A stretch of DNA of 35,930 nucleotides from an uncultured Bacilli bacterium (GTDB taxonomy: Bacteria; Bacillota_I; Bacilli_A; RF39; UBA660): assembly GCA_949439935.1 (NCBI GenBank), contig CASRZA010000005.1, forward strand, positions 1 to 35,930, written 5' to 3'. Positions 23,024 through 31,279 of the stretch are shown piece by piece (positions within the stretch are counted from its first letter, which is position 1; every line of letters starts with the position of its first letter). The notes beneath the pieces were generated by a model. It worked only from the letters and a program-made list of their open reading frames with translations. It did no database searches and was not told the DNA's origin. Made by a program: the position numbers and the translations under genes.

Positions 23024-24184
23024 ATGGGTTTAATAAAAGCCTTGACGAGTTCAGTCTCATCTGGATTAGGAGATCAATTTAAAGAATTTGTAGTATGTCC
23101 AGTTACTGACTCAAATATATTAATCCAAAAAGGAGAGGTAAAACATGGCGATGGAAATCGCAACCCAAGTGAGGGGATAATAACGAATGGAAGCGGAATC
23201 GTCGTTCCCGAAGGAATGTGTATGCTACTCATCGATAATGGAGCAATAGTAGAATTCGTAAGTGAAAGTGGAACTTATAAATATGATTCTAGTACAGAAC
23301 CAACCATATTTGAAGGCGGATTTTTCAAAGGAGTAAAGGAAACTATAAAGACGATCGGCAACAGAATAACTTATGGTGGTCAAGTTGCCCACGATCAAAG
23401 AGTTTACTATATAAATACCAAAGTGATAACAGGAAACAAATTTGGAAGTCCTCAACCTAAAAAAATCACCGATGAAAAGTATGGTATGTTAGAAGTTACT
23501 TTCTTTGGAGAATATGCTTTCCAAGTCGTCGATCCTGCCAAATTGATCTCGAGTGTCATCGGAACGAATGCTAAAGATACCATCACTACCGATGAAGTCG
23601 TAGGAGGACAATTGAAAACGAAGTTTATAGAGCAACTCACTCAAGCTATTGCAGTCGTAATGCGAAAGGCAAAAGTGTCCTTTGGAGATATTGCTCTTTA
23701 TGGTGGTGACCTATCACAAGAAATGAACGATTGTCTAGATGAATCTTGGAAAAAACAATACGGCCTTGAAATAACAGACGTCGCACTCGGCGACATCAAT
23801 CTCACAGAAGATTCGATGAAGAGAGTAAGTAGAATAGATGACGCCCAAATATTCAGTAATAAAAGTTTACAATCAGGTCTAATGGCTACGGCGACAAGCG
23901 AAGCAATGACAAACGCAGCATCTAATTCGAGTGGAGCAATGATGGGATTCGCCGGAATGAATATGGCTACGAACTTTGGAAATAACATCTTAAACTCAGT
24001 AAATCAGAATACCGACGATCTACCAGCATTTAACACGACAAATCAACCAGAACCAGGAACTATCTTTAAGAAAGATGAAAATCCACAAGAATCTAAGATC
24101 CAGTCTACAGAGAAATTTTGCTCTAACTGTGGAGTAAAGGCGTCTGGAAACTTCTGCTCTTCATGTGGAACTAAATTAAGTTGA
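23024..24184 (+). CDS. YdjI-like SPFH domain protein with zinc ribbon
   Basis: The 386-aa protein resembles B. subtilis YdjI ('virion core protein'/SPFH family). It starts MGLIKALTSSVSSGLGDQFKEFV, has GSGIVVPEGMCMLLIDNGAIVEF and the SPFH-like domain (YYINTKVITGNKFGSPQ through GLEITDVALGDINLTED), then an Ala/Ser/Met/Asn-rich linker and a C-terminal zinc ribbon (CSNCGVK...CSSCG). YdjI acts with a PspA homologue in membrane stress and recruits partners to membrane. It has no membrane helix itself. Two zinc-ribbon Tim44-like genes follow with gaps of 7 and 2 bases, so these three form one operon. Confidence 0.85.
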   Translation: MGLIKALTSSVSSGLGDQFKEFVVCPVTDSNILIQKGEVKHGDGNRNPSEGIITNGSGIVVPEGMCMLLIDNGAIVEFVSESGTYKYDSSTEPTIFEGGFFKGVKETIKTIGNRITYGGQVAHDQRVYYINTKVITGNKFGSPQPKKITDEKYGMLEVTFFGEYAFQVVDPAKLISSVIGTNAKDTITTDEVVGGQLKTKFIEQLTQAIAVVMRKAKVSFGDIALYGGDLSQEMNDCLDESWKKQYGLEITDVALGDINLTEDSMKRVSRIDDAQIFSNKSLQSGLMATATSEAMTNAASNSSGAMMGFAGMNMATNFGNNILNSVNQNTDDLPAFNTTNQPEPGTIFKKDENPQESKIQSTEKFCSNCGVKASGNFCSSCGTKLS

Positions 24185-24191
24185 CGGACTT

Positions 24192-24725
24192 ATGAACGAA
24201 ATCTTAAAATACGACAAAGAATTTTCAGAAAGTAATTTCAAATCTTTTGTCGACAACGTTTTCATACAGATCCATCTAGCTATAATGACCAAAGAGATCG
24301 AAAAAGTTAAACACTTCATGTCCGACGAAGTATACGATGCATACTATTCCAAAGTCGAGAATCTTAAATCTCGTGGCAGAATACAGATGTACGATGAAAT
24401 AAACGTAAAATCCACGGCGATCATAGGAGCACAGATACTTGGCAATGCCATTTCCATAGAAGTTTTACTTATCTCTAGATATATGGACTATCTTCTCGAT
24501 GAAGAAGGAGTCTACGTGAGTGGAGAAAACACTTATAGAATCGAAAAAAACAACTATATGACTTTCACGAAAAAGCACTCAAACAAAACTTTAGGATCTG
24601 TAAGAAAATGTCCAGGTTGCCGTGCTCCCATAGATGTAAATGCGAATGGCCTCTGTTCTTACTGTGGTTCGACATTCGATTTGGAAGATAAAGGTTGGAT
24701 CTTAACCAGAATAGAAACGAGGTAA
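24192..24725 (+). CDS. Tim44-like domain protein with zinc ribbon (177 aa)
   Basis: The region KSFVDNVFIQIHLAIMTKEIEKVKHFMSDEVYDAYYSKVENL followed by INVKSTAIIGAQI resembles Tim44/Mba1-like domains (NTF2-like fold). A zinc ribbon with two CxxC knuckles (CPGCRAP, CSYCGST) sits at the C-terminus, ending in GWILTRIE. There is no signal peptide or membrane helix. The next gene has the same architecture plus a membrane anchor, so the two are likely paralogues. Assignment is by pattern, not search. Confidence 0.7.
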   Translation: MNEILKYDKEFSESNFKSFVDNVFIQIHLAIMTKEIEKVKHFMSDEVYDAYYSKVENLKSRGRIQMYDEINVKSTAIIGAQILGNAISIEVLLISRYMDYLLDEEGVYVSGENTYRIEKNNYMTFTKKHSNKTLGSVRKCPGCRAPIDVNANGLCSYCGSTFDLEDKGWILTRIETR

Positions 24726-24727
24726 CT

Positions 24728-25639
24728 ATGAAAAAACTCTCTAAAATTTTCATATTAGTTCTATTGACGATCGCGTTTATTATATCGAACTTTTCTGTAG
24801 TAAAAGCCGACTCTGGATGGGACGGAAGTTACGGCGGAGGAGGATCAACTGGTGGATGGTCCAGTGGAGGAAGCCACGGAGGCGGTTGGTCGAGTGGAGG
24901 TAATCATCGTCCAAGTAGTGGTGGGCACGGTGGCAAATCGACCAAAGAAGACATTTATACTGCAGTGGTTACTTTTGGCGTCGTCGTAATAATTATTGCC
25001 ATAGTGTATATAAGTCAGTTGAAAAAAAGTGCAAATTTCCAATCTAGCAAATCGCCACTTCCCGATACGACGACGACACCGGTCTCTATAAACTTACCTC
25101 TTTCAGATAAAGTTAAGAGAATACTTCCAAATTTCGATGAAAAACGATTCATCGATCAAGCTTACGAGATCTACAAAGACATACAAGTTGCTTGGATGGA
25201 CTTCGACTATGAGACGTTGAGAAAACTCACTACCGACGAACTCTATAACCTATATCATTCACAATTAGTAGCCTTAAGTGTTAAGAAACAAAAAAATATC
25301 ATGAAAGACTTTAAACTTTTTGGTGCCAAAATTACGAATGTCGAACATAACAATGCGAGTATTTCGATAAAGATCAACATGCAAATCGAATGTACCGATT
25401 ATGTAATCGACAAAAACGAAAAAGTGGTTCGAGGCGACGCAAACGATAGGATGTTTTACAATTATGAGATGACATTTATAAAAGGTCTGAACGAAAAAGA
25501 TAACAAATGTCCTAATTGTAATGCTCCACTAGAAAATGTCCATTCGTCCGTTTGTCCGTACTGTAACTCGACTATTATAAGCGACAATCACGACTGGGTA
25601 CTTTCAAAAAAACAGATGTTAAATCAATCTATAAAATAA
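24728..25639 (+). CDS. Membrane-anchored Tim44-like domain protein with zinc ribbon (303 aa)
   Basis: ATG at 24728 with GAGGT upstream; the track start (24695) lies in the previous gene. Order: signal peptide (FILVLLTIAFIISNFSVVKA-DS), Gly/Ser/His-rich segment (GGWSSGGSHGGGWSSGG), membrane helix (AVVTFGVVVIIIAIVYI), Tim44-like domain (FIDQAYEIYKDIQVAWMDFDYETLRKL), and zinc ribbon (CPNCNAP, CPYCNST) ending in HDWVLSK. The topology places the Gly-rich part outside and the Tim44-like and zinc parts inside. Such proteins occur widely in Bacillota without a settled function. Confidence 0.8.
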   Translation: MKKLSKIFILVLLTIAFIISNFSVVKADSGWDGSYGGGGSTGGWSSGGSHGGGWSSGGNHRPSSGGHGGKSTKEDIYTAVVTFGVVVIIIAIVYISQLKKSANFQSSKSPLPDTTTTPVSINLPLSDKVKRILPNFDEKRFIDQAYEIYKDIQVAWMDFDYETLRKLTTDELYNLYHSQLVALSVKKQKNIMKDFKLFGAKITNVEHNNASISIKINMQIECTDYVIDKNEKVVRGDANDRMFYNYEMTFIKGLNEKDNKCPNCNAPLENVHSSVCPYCNSTIISDNHDWVLSKKQMLNQSIK

Positions 25640-26040
25640 AGTTGAAGGACGATCTGTCTTTTTCTATCCACTTAAAAAAGGACTTTGCTTTTAAATGCTA
25701 AATTTATAAATCAAAGTGGAGTAAATAATATAATAGAAAATACTCAGATAGATTTTGAAAATAAATCTCAAACAGACTAGTAACTCAACGCTAAAGAACT
25801 ATATAGGCCTCACTTTGAAATTGAACATACCATCTTGGTCTAAACGCTAATCGATTGTTAGCTATGGCAACTCAAAAAGAGGCTTACACCCTAGCGTCCC
25901 AGAATCAGATGGAGGAACGGTCTAATGCTGATTAATGACGTTTGACGCCTATCAAGAATGAGATTTACAAATTATTTTGACAGAGCATGGGAACAATTGA
26001 AAATCCGTTCATCCTATAAATACAATCTTTAGATTTTTTC
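25640..26040. other. 400-base intergenic stretch with possible decayed coding sequence
   Basis: No intact gene. One plus-strand frame gives protein-like pieces (NSTLKNYIGLTLKLNIPSWSKR, SYGNSKRGLHPSV, LMTFDAYQE) broken by several stops, which suggests an old pseudogene, perhaps of a transposase. I checked for tRNA, tmRNA and SRP RNA landmarks and found none. Confidence 0.4.
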
Positions 26041-26041
26041 A

Positions 26042-26068
26042 AAAAAAAGAGAGCTTATCTCTTTTTTG
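26042..26068. terminator. Bidirectional terminator between the cluster and slipin gene
   Basis: AAAAAGAGA, five-base loop, TCTCTTTTT, with A runs before and T runs after, so it can act on both strands. It overlaps the 3' end of the slipin gene. Confidence 0.7.
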
Positions 26069-26840
26069 TTATCTTGTCGATGATTTCTTGTCCACTTACG
26101 CTGCTGTTTCCGAATGCTTGCAGCACTTCTATAGGTACAGCAAATATTATCGTGTTAGATTGATCAGACGAAATGTCATTGATCGTAGCCAAAGTTCTCA
26201 AATGGAGAGCTCCCGGACAAGAAGCCATAGTACTAGCGGCTTCTGCTAAATTCTTACTAGCTTCGATTTCACCGATAGATTTTGTGATAACCGCTTGCTT
26301 CTCGCGTTCTGCCTCTGCAACCTTCGCGATAACCCTCTGCATCTCATCTGGCAACCTAATATCTTTTAATTCGACATTTTCGACCTTGATGCCCCAAGGA
26401 TCACTTGCTTCGTCTATAACTTTACAAATGTTTTCACTGATCTTTTCGCGTTCTGACAACAACTCATCCAAAGTGACTGCTCCGACTGCATTACGCATCG
26501 TAGTTTGTGCTAACTGTCCCACCGCATAATAATAATCTTGAACCGCTAAGATTGACTTAGAAGCATCGAAGATATTGTAATATATGACTGCGTTAATTCT
26601 TATCGATACATTATCTTTTGTAATCGCATCTTGTTCAGGAACGTCGACAGCCTTAGTACGGACATCTACCTTCCTATAACTTTGAATAACTGGCAATACC
26701 AAATTCCATCCGGGTTTCAATATTTTAGAGAATTTACCGAAACTGAATAAAACTCCTCTTTCATATTCTTCGATCTGTTTTATCGACATGAGAATCAATA
26801 CGACGACGATGATAGCTAAAATGATCAAAAATCCTTCCAT
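26055..26840 (-). CDS. Slipin/stomatin-like SPFH membrane protein
   Basis: One N-terminal hydrophobic segment (FLIILAIIVVVLILMSI) is followed by QIEEYERGVLFSFGKFSKILKPGWNLVLPVI, the SPFH/Band 7 signature. Then come VDVPEQDAITKDNVSIRINAVIYY, the ATLDELLSERE-like VTLDELLSEREKI, WGIKVENVELKDIRLPDEMQR, and the EAEREKQA coiled region. This is a slipin (stomatin/podocin type), forming membrane microdomains. The second ATG (26840, MEGFLII) is preferred: AAAGGAG is ten bases upstream, whereas the track start (26849) would be one base from it. No NfeD partner gene is next to it. Confidence 0.9.
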   Translation of the reverse strand: MEGFLIILAIIVVVLILMSIKQIEEYERGVLFSFGKFSKILKPGWNLVLPVIQSYRKVDVRTKAVDVPEQDAITKDNVSIRINAVIYYNIFDASKSILAVQDYYYAVGQLAQTTMRNAVGAVTLDELLSEREKISENICKVIDEASDPWGIKVENVELKDIRLPDEMQRVIAKVAEAEREKQAVITKSIGEIEASKNLAEAASTMASCPGALHLRTLATINDISSDQSNTIIFAVPIEVLQAFGNSSVSGQEIIDKITKKR

Positions 26841-26957
26841 TTTCCACATACTCCTTTCACCACATACTTTAATACATTTAATATGCTAAGTCAAGGGAAA
26901 ATATTACTGGAAATCAAAAACTTAAGTATGCTATAATTTAAGAACTAAAGGAGTTTG

Positions 26958-28703
26958 ATGACCATGAAATCTAAATCAGAATTATTTCAAAATGCGAAAA
27001 AAATGTGGAAATACATGAGAGAGAGCAAACCGAGCCTAATAGGCTATGCAATCGTTAGCATTGTGGAATCCATCATAAGCGTGATATTGCCACTGATCTC
27101 AGCTAAAATCATTTTAAATATGACAGAAGGTGCGATAGCCCAGCTGATATACGCGAGCTTAACCGTCCTCATAATAGAAATTCTATTTAATGTTGCTAAC
27201 AGTTATAAAGCTCATTTCTACCAGAATGTCTATAGAAAAACTCTAATAAACTTACAGATGGCAGTAGCAAAAGAGACTTTAAAACTAGAGATAAAAGAGA
27301 TCGACAAAAATTCATCTGGACTTTTCATCGATAGACTTAATAAGGATACCAAGGACATTTCGGGTATCTTTATGGAATATACTTATTGGCTCTCTTCTAT
27401 CATCTCGAACGTAGGAGTCCTCATCACGGTGTTTATTCTGAATAAATACTTATTTCTCTTTGCCATCGCATCGTCTATAGGAAACTTTCTGATAAACAAA
27501 AAAAGCTTGAGTAAACAATATGAAATACAAAAAGAAGTTCGTACTCTTCAAGAAAAGAAGACAGGTCTAACTGCCGAAGTAATAAGAGGAATAAAAGATA
27601 TCAAAGTGTTGAATGCTAGCAAGACAGTTCTAAGCCAAGTTGAGAACAAAATTAAAGGTACTACTGAAGAAGAAATTAAGATGTTAAACGTTCGAAGGAA
27701 ATATTATCTATTACGGTATATTATCAGCTCATTAAGCGACTTCTTATTTATCGTTTTAGGATGCTTTCTCTATACAAAAGGGCTCCTCGCCATTGCGACG
27801 TTCGTAATCGTATACAACTATCAATCGAAAGTTAAAAATCTCCTAAATGGAATAGGACAACTCATGGAATTTAATAAAAAGTTCATCGTATCCTCTTCGA
27901 GAATATTCGAGATCATAGACGATGAAAAATTCTCAAAAGAAAAATTCGGACACAAAGAGATACAAAAATTGACAGGTCATATAGAATTTAAGGATGTATC
28001 ATTCGGTTATGAAAATGATATGCCCATTCTTAATGATATGTGCTTCGAGATTAAGCCTAACGAAAAAGTAGCCTTCGTCGGAAAAAGTGGAGCAGGGAAA
28101 ACGACTGTTTTTAACCTTTTGACGAAACTGTACCAAACTACTGACGGTAAAATACTTCTAGATGGAACGAATATCGACGAGTTAGACTGCGATTCTATAA
28201 GGAACAACATGTCGATAATCACACAAAATCCATACATTTTCAACATGTCCATCAAAGACAATCTTCTTTTAGCTAAAGAAGACGCTACTATGGACGAAAT
28301 TAGACAGTCGTGTAAGATGGCATCGATCGACGATTTTATAATGACTCTGCCAGATAAGTATGACACCATACTGGGTGAAAATGGAGTTATTTTATCTGGA
28401 GGTCAAAAACAACGCTTAGCGATCGCCAGAGGTCTTCTCATGAAGACGGAGATAATGCTTTTCGACGAAGCTACCTCGGCTCTAGACAATGAGACTCAAA
28501 CAGAGATCCAAAATGCTATCGATAACTTAAAAGGCGAATATACGATTCTAATCGTAGCTCACAGACTTTCTACGATCATAGACAGCGATAAAATATTCGT
28601 AGTAGATGATGGCAAAATAGTCGCGAGTGGTACACACAAAGCACTATTAAAAAAATCAAAACTATATAGAAGTCTATATGAAAAAGATTTAGAGGCAATA
28701 TAA
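26958..28703 (+). CDS. ABC exporter half-transporter (membrane plus ATPase domains)
   Basis: Six membrane helices in the first 300 residues, then the nucleotide-binding domain: IEFKDVSFGYENDMPIL, Walker A GKSGAGKTT, LSGGQKQR signature, Walker B IMLFDEATSALD and IVAHRLSTI. About 581 aa, a half-transporter likely working as a homodimer since no second half is adjacent. AAAGGAG precedes three possible starts (TTG 26955, ATG 26958, ATG 26964); 26958 or 26964 fits best. An extended -10 TGCTATAAT lies at 26929-26937. The substrate cannot be told; multidrug, lipid or peptide are all possible. Confidence 0.92.
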   Translation: MTMKSKSELFQNAKKMWKYMRESKPSLIGYAIVSIVESIISVILPLISAKIILNMTEGAIAQLIYASLTVLIIEILFNVANSYKAHFYQNVYRKTLINLQMAVAKETLKLEIKEIDKNSSGLFIDRLNKDTKDISGIFMEYTYWLSSIISNVGVLITVFILNKYLFLFAIASSIGNFLINKKSLSKQYEIQKEVRTLQEKKTGLTAEVIRGIKDIKVLNASKTVLSQVENKIKGTTEEEIKMLNVRRKYYLLRYIISSLSDFLFIVLGCFLYTKGLLAIATFVIVYNYQSKVKNLLNGIGQLMEFNKKFIVSSSRIFEIIDDEKFSKEKFGHKEIQKLTGHIEFKDVSFGYENDMPILNDMCFEIKPNEKVAFVGKSGAGKTTVFNLLTKLYQTTDGKILLDGTNIDELDCDSIRNNMSIITQNPYIFNMSIKDNLLLAKEDATMDEIRQSCKMASIDDFIMTLPDKYDTILGENGVILSGGQKQRLAIARGLLMKTEIMLFDEATSALDNETQTEIQNAIDNLKGEYTILIVAHRLSTIIDSDKIFVVDDGKIVASGTHKALLKKSKLYRSLYEKDLEAI

Positions 28704-28735
28704 AAAAAGTGGATCATCTCAAAATCCACTTTTTA
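28704..28735. terminator. Terminator after the ABC exporter, likely bidirectional
   Basis: AAAAAGTGGAT, nine-base loop, ATCCACTTTTT. Symmetric A and T runs let it serve the convergent small gene as well. Confidence 0.8.
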
Positions 28736-28755
28736 ACAGTTTATAAAATATACGT

Positions 28756-29079
28756 TTATAACGTCTTTTCATCATTATGTTTATACTCAAGATCGCGAAT
28801 ATAACCACATCCAGGATTTACACATTGCATAACTTCTACAGAATCGACTACGGCACGCTCAAATTTATGAGGGACGATCTCAGTCGCTCCGCAAGCACAA
28901 ACTAAAACCTCTTTGTCATCATCGACCTCAGAAATGACAAAATCGTGATGTGGAAGGTCATCTAAAGATTTACCGAAAAGCTTTTCTCTGATTCTTTCAA
29001 ATTGGATGGAATAAACTTTTTTTCCATTTTTAACACGAATCATATGCTCTATCTCTTCCTGAGTAAGAACTTTTCCCAT
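28756..29079 (-). CDS. Small protein with paired Cys motifs, unknown (107 aa)
   Basis: Not recognised. It has VLVCACGATE and VMQCVNPGCGYIRDLEY, so C-x-C and C-x4-C, a plausible zinc site. The rest includes LTQEEIEHMIRVKNGKKVYSIQFERI at the N-terminus. The first ATG is at 29079 (MGKVLTQEE); the track start is a TTG at 29097 (MKIFLPMGK). Neither has a clear ribosome binding site. It is convergent with the ABC exporter and lies alone. Confidence 0.6.
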   Translation of the reverse strand: MGKVLTQEEIEHMIRVKNGKKVYSIQFERIREKLFGKSLDDLPHHDFVISEVDDDKEVLVCACGATEIVPHKFERAVVDSVEVMQCVNPGCGYIRDLEYKHNDEKTL

Positions 29080-29172
29080 TGGAAGAAATATCTTCAAAAT
29101 GCGAATTATCTTTATAATTTATATTTTCTATCTGTTTTACTATCTCTTTACACGAAGTCAAAAACAGAATTT

Positions 29173-29214
29173 GCACGACAAAGCTACTTATGGTATTAAA
29201 TCGTGCTGTTTTTT
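29173..29214 (+). terminator. Orphan terminator-like hairpin
   Basis: GCACGA (29173-29178) pairs with TCGTGC (29201-29206), extended by AACA/TGTT after a bulge, and followed by TTTTTT. No plus-strand gene ends here, so it may close a short RNA that starts inside or next to the minus-strand gene at 28756. Confidence 0.4.
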
Positions 29215-29444
29215 ATCTTCAACTATAGTATGTCAACCGTTGTAAAAAACAAAGATTGAATTTCCGCTCCTCTAAGCACTGTTGAAGAAAATAACTCACT
29301 TATATTATATCTAAAAGGGAGAAACCGCATTTTTAAATTTTACCAATTTACTTTTAATCCGTCAAAAATTCGCCCTTTTTGTCGATTTATTTGACAAAAA
29401 AAAGAAAAAATATTATCATCATATTAAGAATAGGGTTGGTTATA
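29215..29444. other. Intergenic stretch with a promoter-like site and long hairpin
   Basis: No gene. AAAAGGG (29313-29319) and CGCATTTTT (29326-29334) face AAAAATTCG and CCCTTTT (29364-29379), giving a terminator-like fold. A possible promoter (TTGAAG, 17 bases, TTATAT) lies right before it at 29282-29310. Confidence 0.4.
29391..29419 (+). promoter_or_regulatory. Promoter of the DUF308-like gene and pdp
   Basis: Perfect TTGACA (29391-29396), 17-base A-rich spacer, TATCAT (29414-29419). Confidence 0.65.
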
Positions 29445-29984
29445 ATGAAAAAATACTATCTCGCTCAACTGGTAATAGATTTTGTCATGATTATACTTGG
29501 ATTTCTAATTTTTATGTTTCCAAGTGTTGCATCTTTAAGTGCCAACATGGTTTTCTATACGATGATGAGTATCTATGCAGGACTCGAGTTATGCGAATAT
29601 TTTTTAAGCGAACGTAAATCGACTGAGAGCTTGTATTTATTCATCGCTAGTGCGACAGGCGCTTTCAGTGGTTTTTTCTTAAGAAATTATCCGTCTAATG
29701 GAGTTCTCTCAGTAACTTTAGTCGTGTGGATTTTGATGGTGAGCATCATAAAAATTATAAGTTTCGAAAAAATATATAAAAAGAAAACCAACCTTTTCAT
29801 CATCAAACTTTCTGCGATGAGCATCTTGATTTTAATCGCTCTCATGGTTTCAGTGAACATATATTTTAGAATATCGGCGATCGGATACATGCTCACGTTC
29901 ATGTATATTTGTTATGGTGTTTTAGAATTTATATGCGATGGTTTAGACTACTTGAGTATAAATTCATCATTTTTAAAGGAGTAG
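29445..29984 (+). CDS. DUF308/HdeD-like membrane protein (179 aa)
   Basis: Six membrane helices in three hairpin pairs, the layout of DUF308/HdeD-like proteins, for example LAQLVIDFVMIILGFLIFMFP and LSVTLVVWILMVSIIKIISF. ATG at 29445 (MKKYYLAQL) is used; the track start (29379) precedes the promoter. The family has no firm biochemical role. The pdp gene starts seven bases after its stop, so they are co-transcribed. Confidence 0.7.
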   Translation: MKKYYLAQLVIDFVMIILGFLIFMFPSVASLSANMVFYTMMSIYAGLELCEYFLSERKSTESLYLFIASATGAFSGFFLRNYPSNGVLSVTLVVWILMVSIIKIISFEKIYKKKTNLFIIKLSAMSILILIALMVSVNIYFRISAIGYMLTFMYICYGVLEFICDGLDYLSINSSFLKE

Positions 29985-29990
29985 AAGAAT

Positions 29991-31220
29991 ATGAGTATTT
30001 TAGAGATTATAGAAAAAAAGAAAAACGGCTTAGAATTAAACAAAATCGAGATAACAGAAGCATTCATGGGATATATGAACGGTTCGGTAGAAGACTACCA
30101 AATGTCTAGTTTACTTATGGCTATAGTTATAAACGGTATGAGCTTTGAAGAAACGATAAACTTAACCGATATCATGCTTTACAGTGGAAAAAGACTGGAC
30201 ACCAAAAAAGTAGAAGGAATCATGGTAGACAAACATTCGACTGGTGGAGTAGGAGATAAAACGAGTCTCATAATCGGTCCTATCATGGCTGCTTTAGGGC
30301 TTAAAATGGGTAAGCTTTCTGGCCGAGGCTTAGGTTTTACGGGAGGTACGATCGATAAATTGGAAAGTATCCCAGGATTCCGCGTAGCGCTTACCACAGA
30401 TGAATTCATCTTCGATTTAAATAAAGTAGGTTTTACCGAATGTGAACAGACACCAGAATTCACGCCCTTAGATAAAAAGATATACGATCTTAGAAGTGTA
30501 ACTGGCACAGTCTCATCGATACCTTTGATAGCAAGTTCGATCATGAGTAAAAAATTAGCCGTAGGAGCCGAATATATCTTGATCGACATCAAAGTTGGAA
30601 GTGGTGCTCTAATCAAAACAAAAAAAGATGCCATCGAGCTCGCCAACACGATGATAGAGATAGGAAAAGCCTACAATCGTACTGTAATACCCGTTCTAAC
30701 CAACATGAGCAGGCCACTTGGAGATAATGTCGGAAATGCTCTCGAAGTCATAGAAGCTATGGACATTTTAAAGGGTAAAAATGGCTCATTGAAGGATTTG
30801 TGCATAGAACTTTCAAGTGCATTATATAGTCGATGCCGCCATATCAACCTCGACGTAGCCACTCGCGAAGTAAAAAAGGTATTAGACGATGGGTCGGCCT
30901 ACAATAAATTTATAGAATTTACTAAAATTCAAGGTGGCGATATAGAAAAGATTGAATTGTCCGAAAATATCATACCTATAAAATCAAAGACAAGCGGTAC
31001 ACTGAAAGATATTTCAGCAGAAGAAATAGGCAAACTTGCCTTAGAACTCGGTGGAGGCAGAAAGAAAAAGGGAGAGACGATCGATTATGGAGTCGGAGTC
31101 GTCATAAACAAGCATATCGGAAATTCGATAAACGAAGGAGACGTTTTATGCTACTTATACCAAAGAGATAACCTCGATCGCTCGTCAGAAGCATTAAAAG
31201 CATTTTCTATTGTCAAGTAA
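29991..31220 (+). CDS. pdp: Pyrimidine-nucleoside phosphorylase
   Basis: Splits thymidine/uridine with phosphate to base plus (deoxy)ribose-1-phosphate. The family signature DKHSTGGVGDKTSL is present, with SGRGLGFTGGTIDKLESIPG, and MSRPLGDNVGNALEV. The C-terminal alpha/beta domain (GVGVVINKHIGNSINEGD) is complete. 409 aa, a little shorter than the usual 430-440. AAAGGAGTAG ribosome binding site. deoA is an alternative name; Bacillota enzymes are generally the broader Pdp type. Confidence 0.94.
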   Translation: MSILEIIEKKKNGLELNKIEITEAFMGYMNGSVEDYQMSSLLMAIVINGMSFEETINLTDIMLYSGKRLDTKKVEGIMVDKHSTGGVGDKTSLIIGPIMAALGLKMGKLSGRGLGFTGGTIDKLESIPGFRVALTTDEFIFDLNKVGFTECEQTPEFTPLDKKIYDLRSVTGTVSSIPLIASSIMSKKLAVGAEYILIDIKVGSGALIKTKKDAIELANTMIEIGKAYNRTVIPVLTNMSRPLGDNVGNALEVIEAMDILKGKNGSLKDLCIELSSALYSRCRHINLDVATREVKKVLDDGSAYNKFIEFTKIQGGDIEKIELSENIIPIKSKTSGTLKDISAEEIGKLALELGGGRKKKGETIDYGVGVVINKHIGNSINEGDVLCYLYQRDNLDRSSEALKAFSIVK

Positions 31221-31279
31221 GTGTAATCTTAGTTAAAAATTTTTTGATTTTATTATATAATTAAAGGGGAGGGTTACTT

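Noticed and set aside
26173-26529. 118-aa plus-strand ORF
   Set aside because: Antisense to the well-supported slipin gene.
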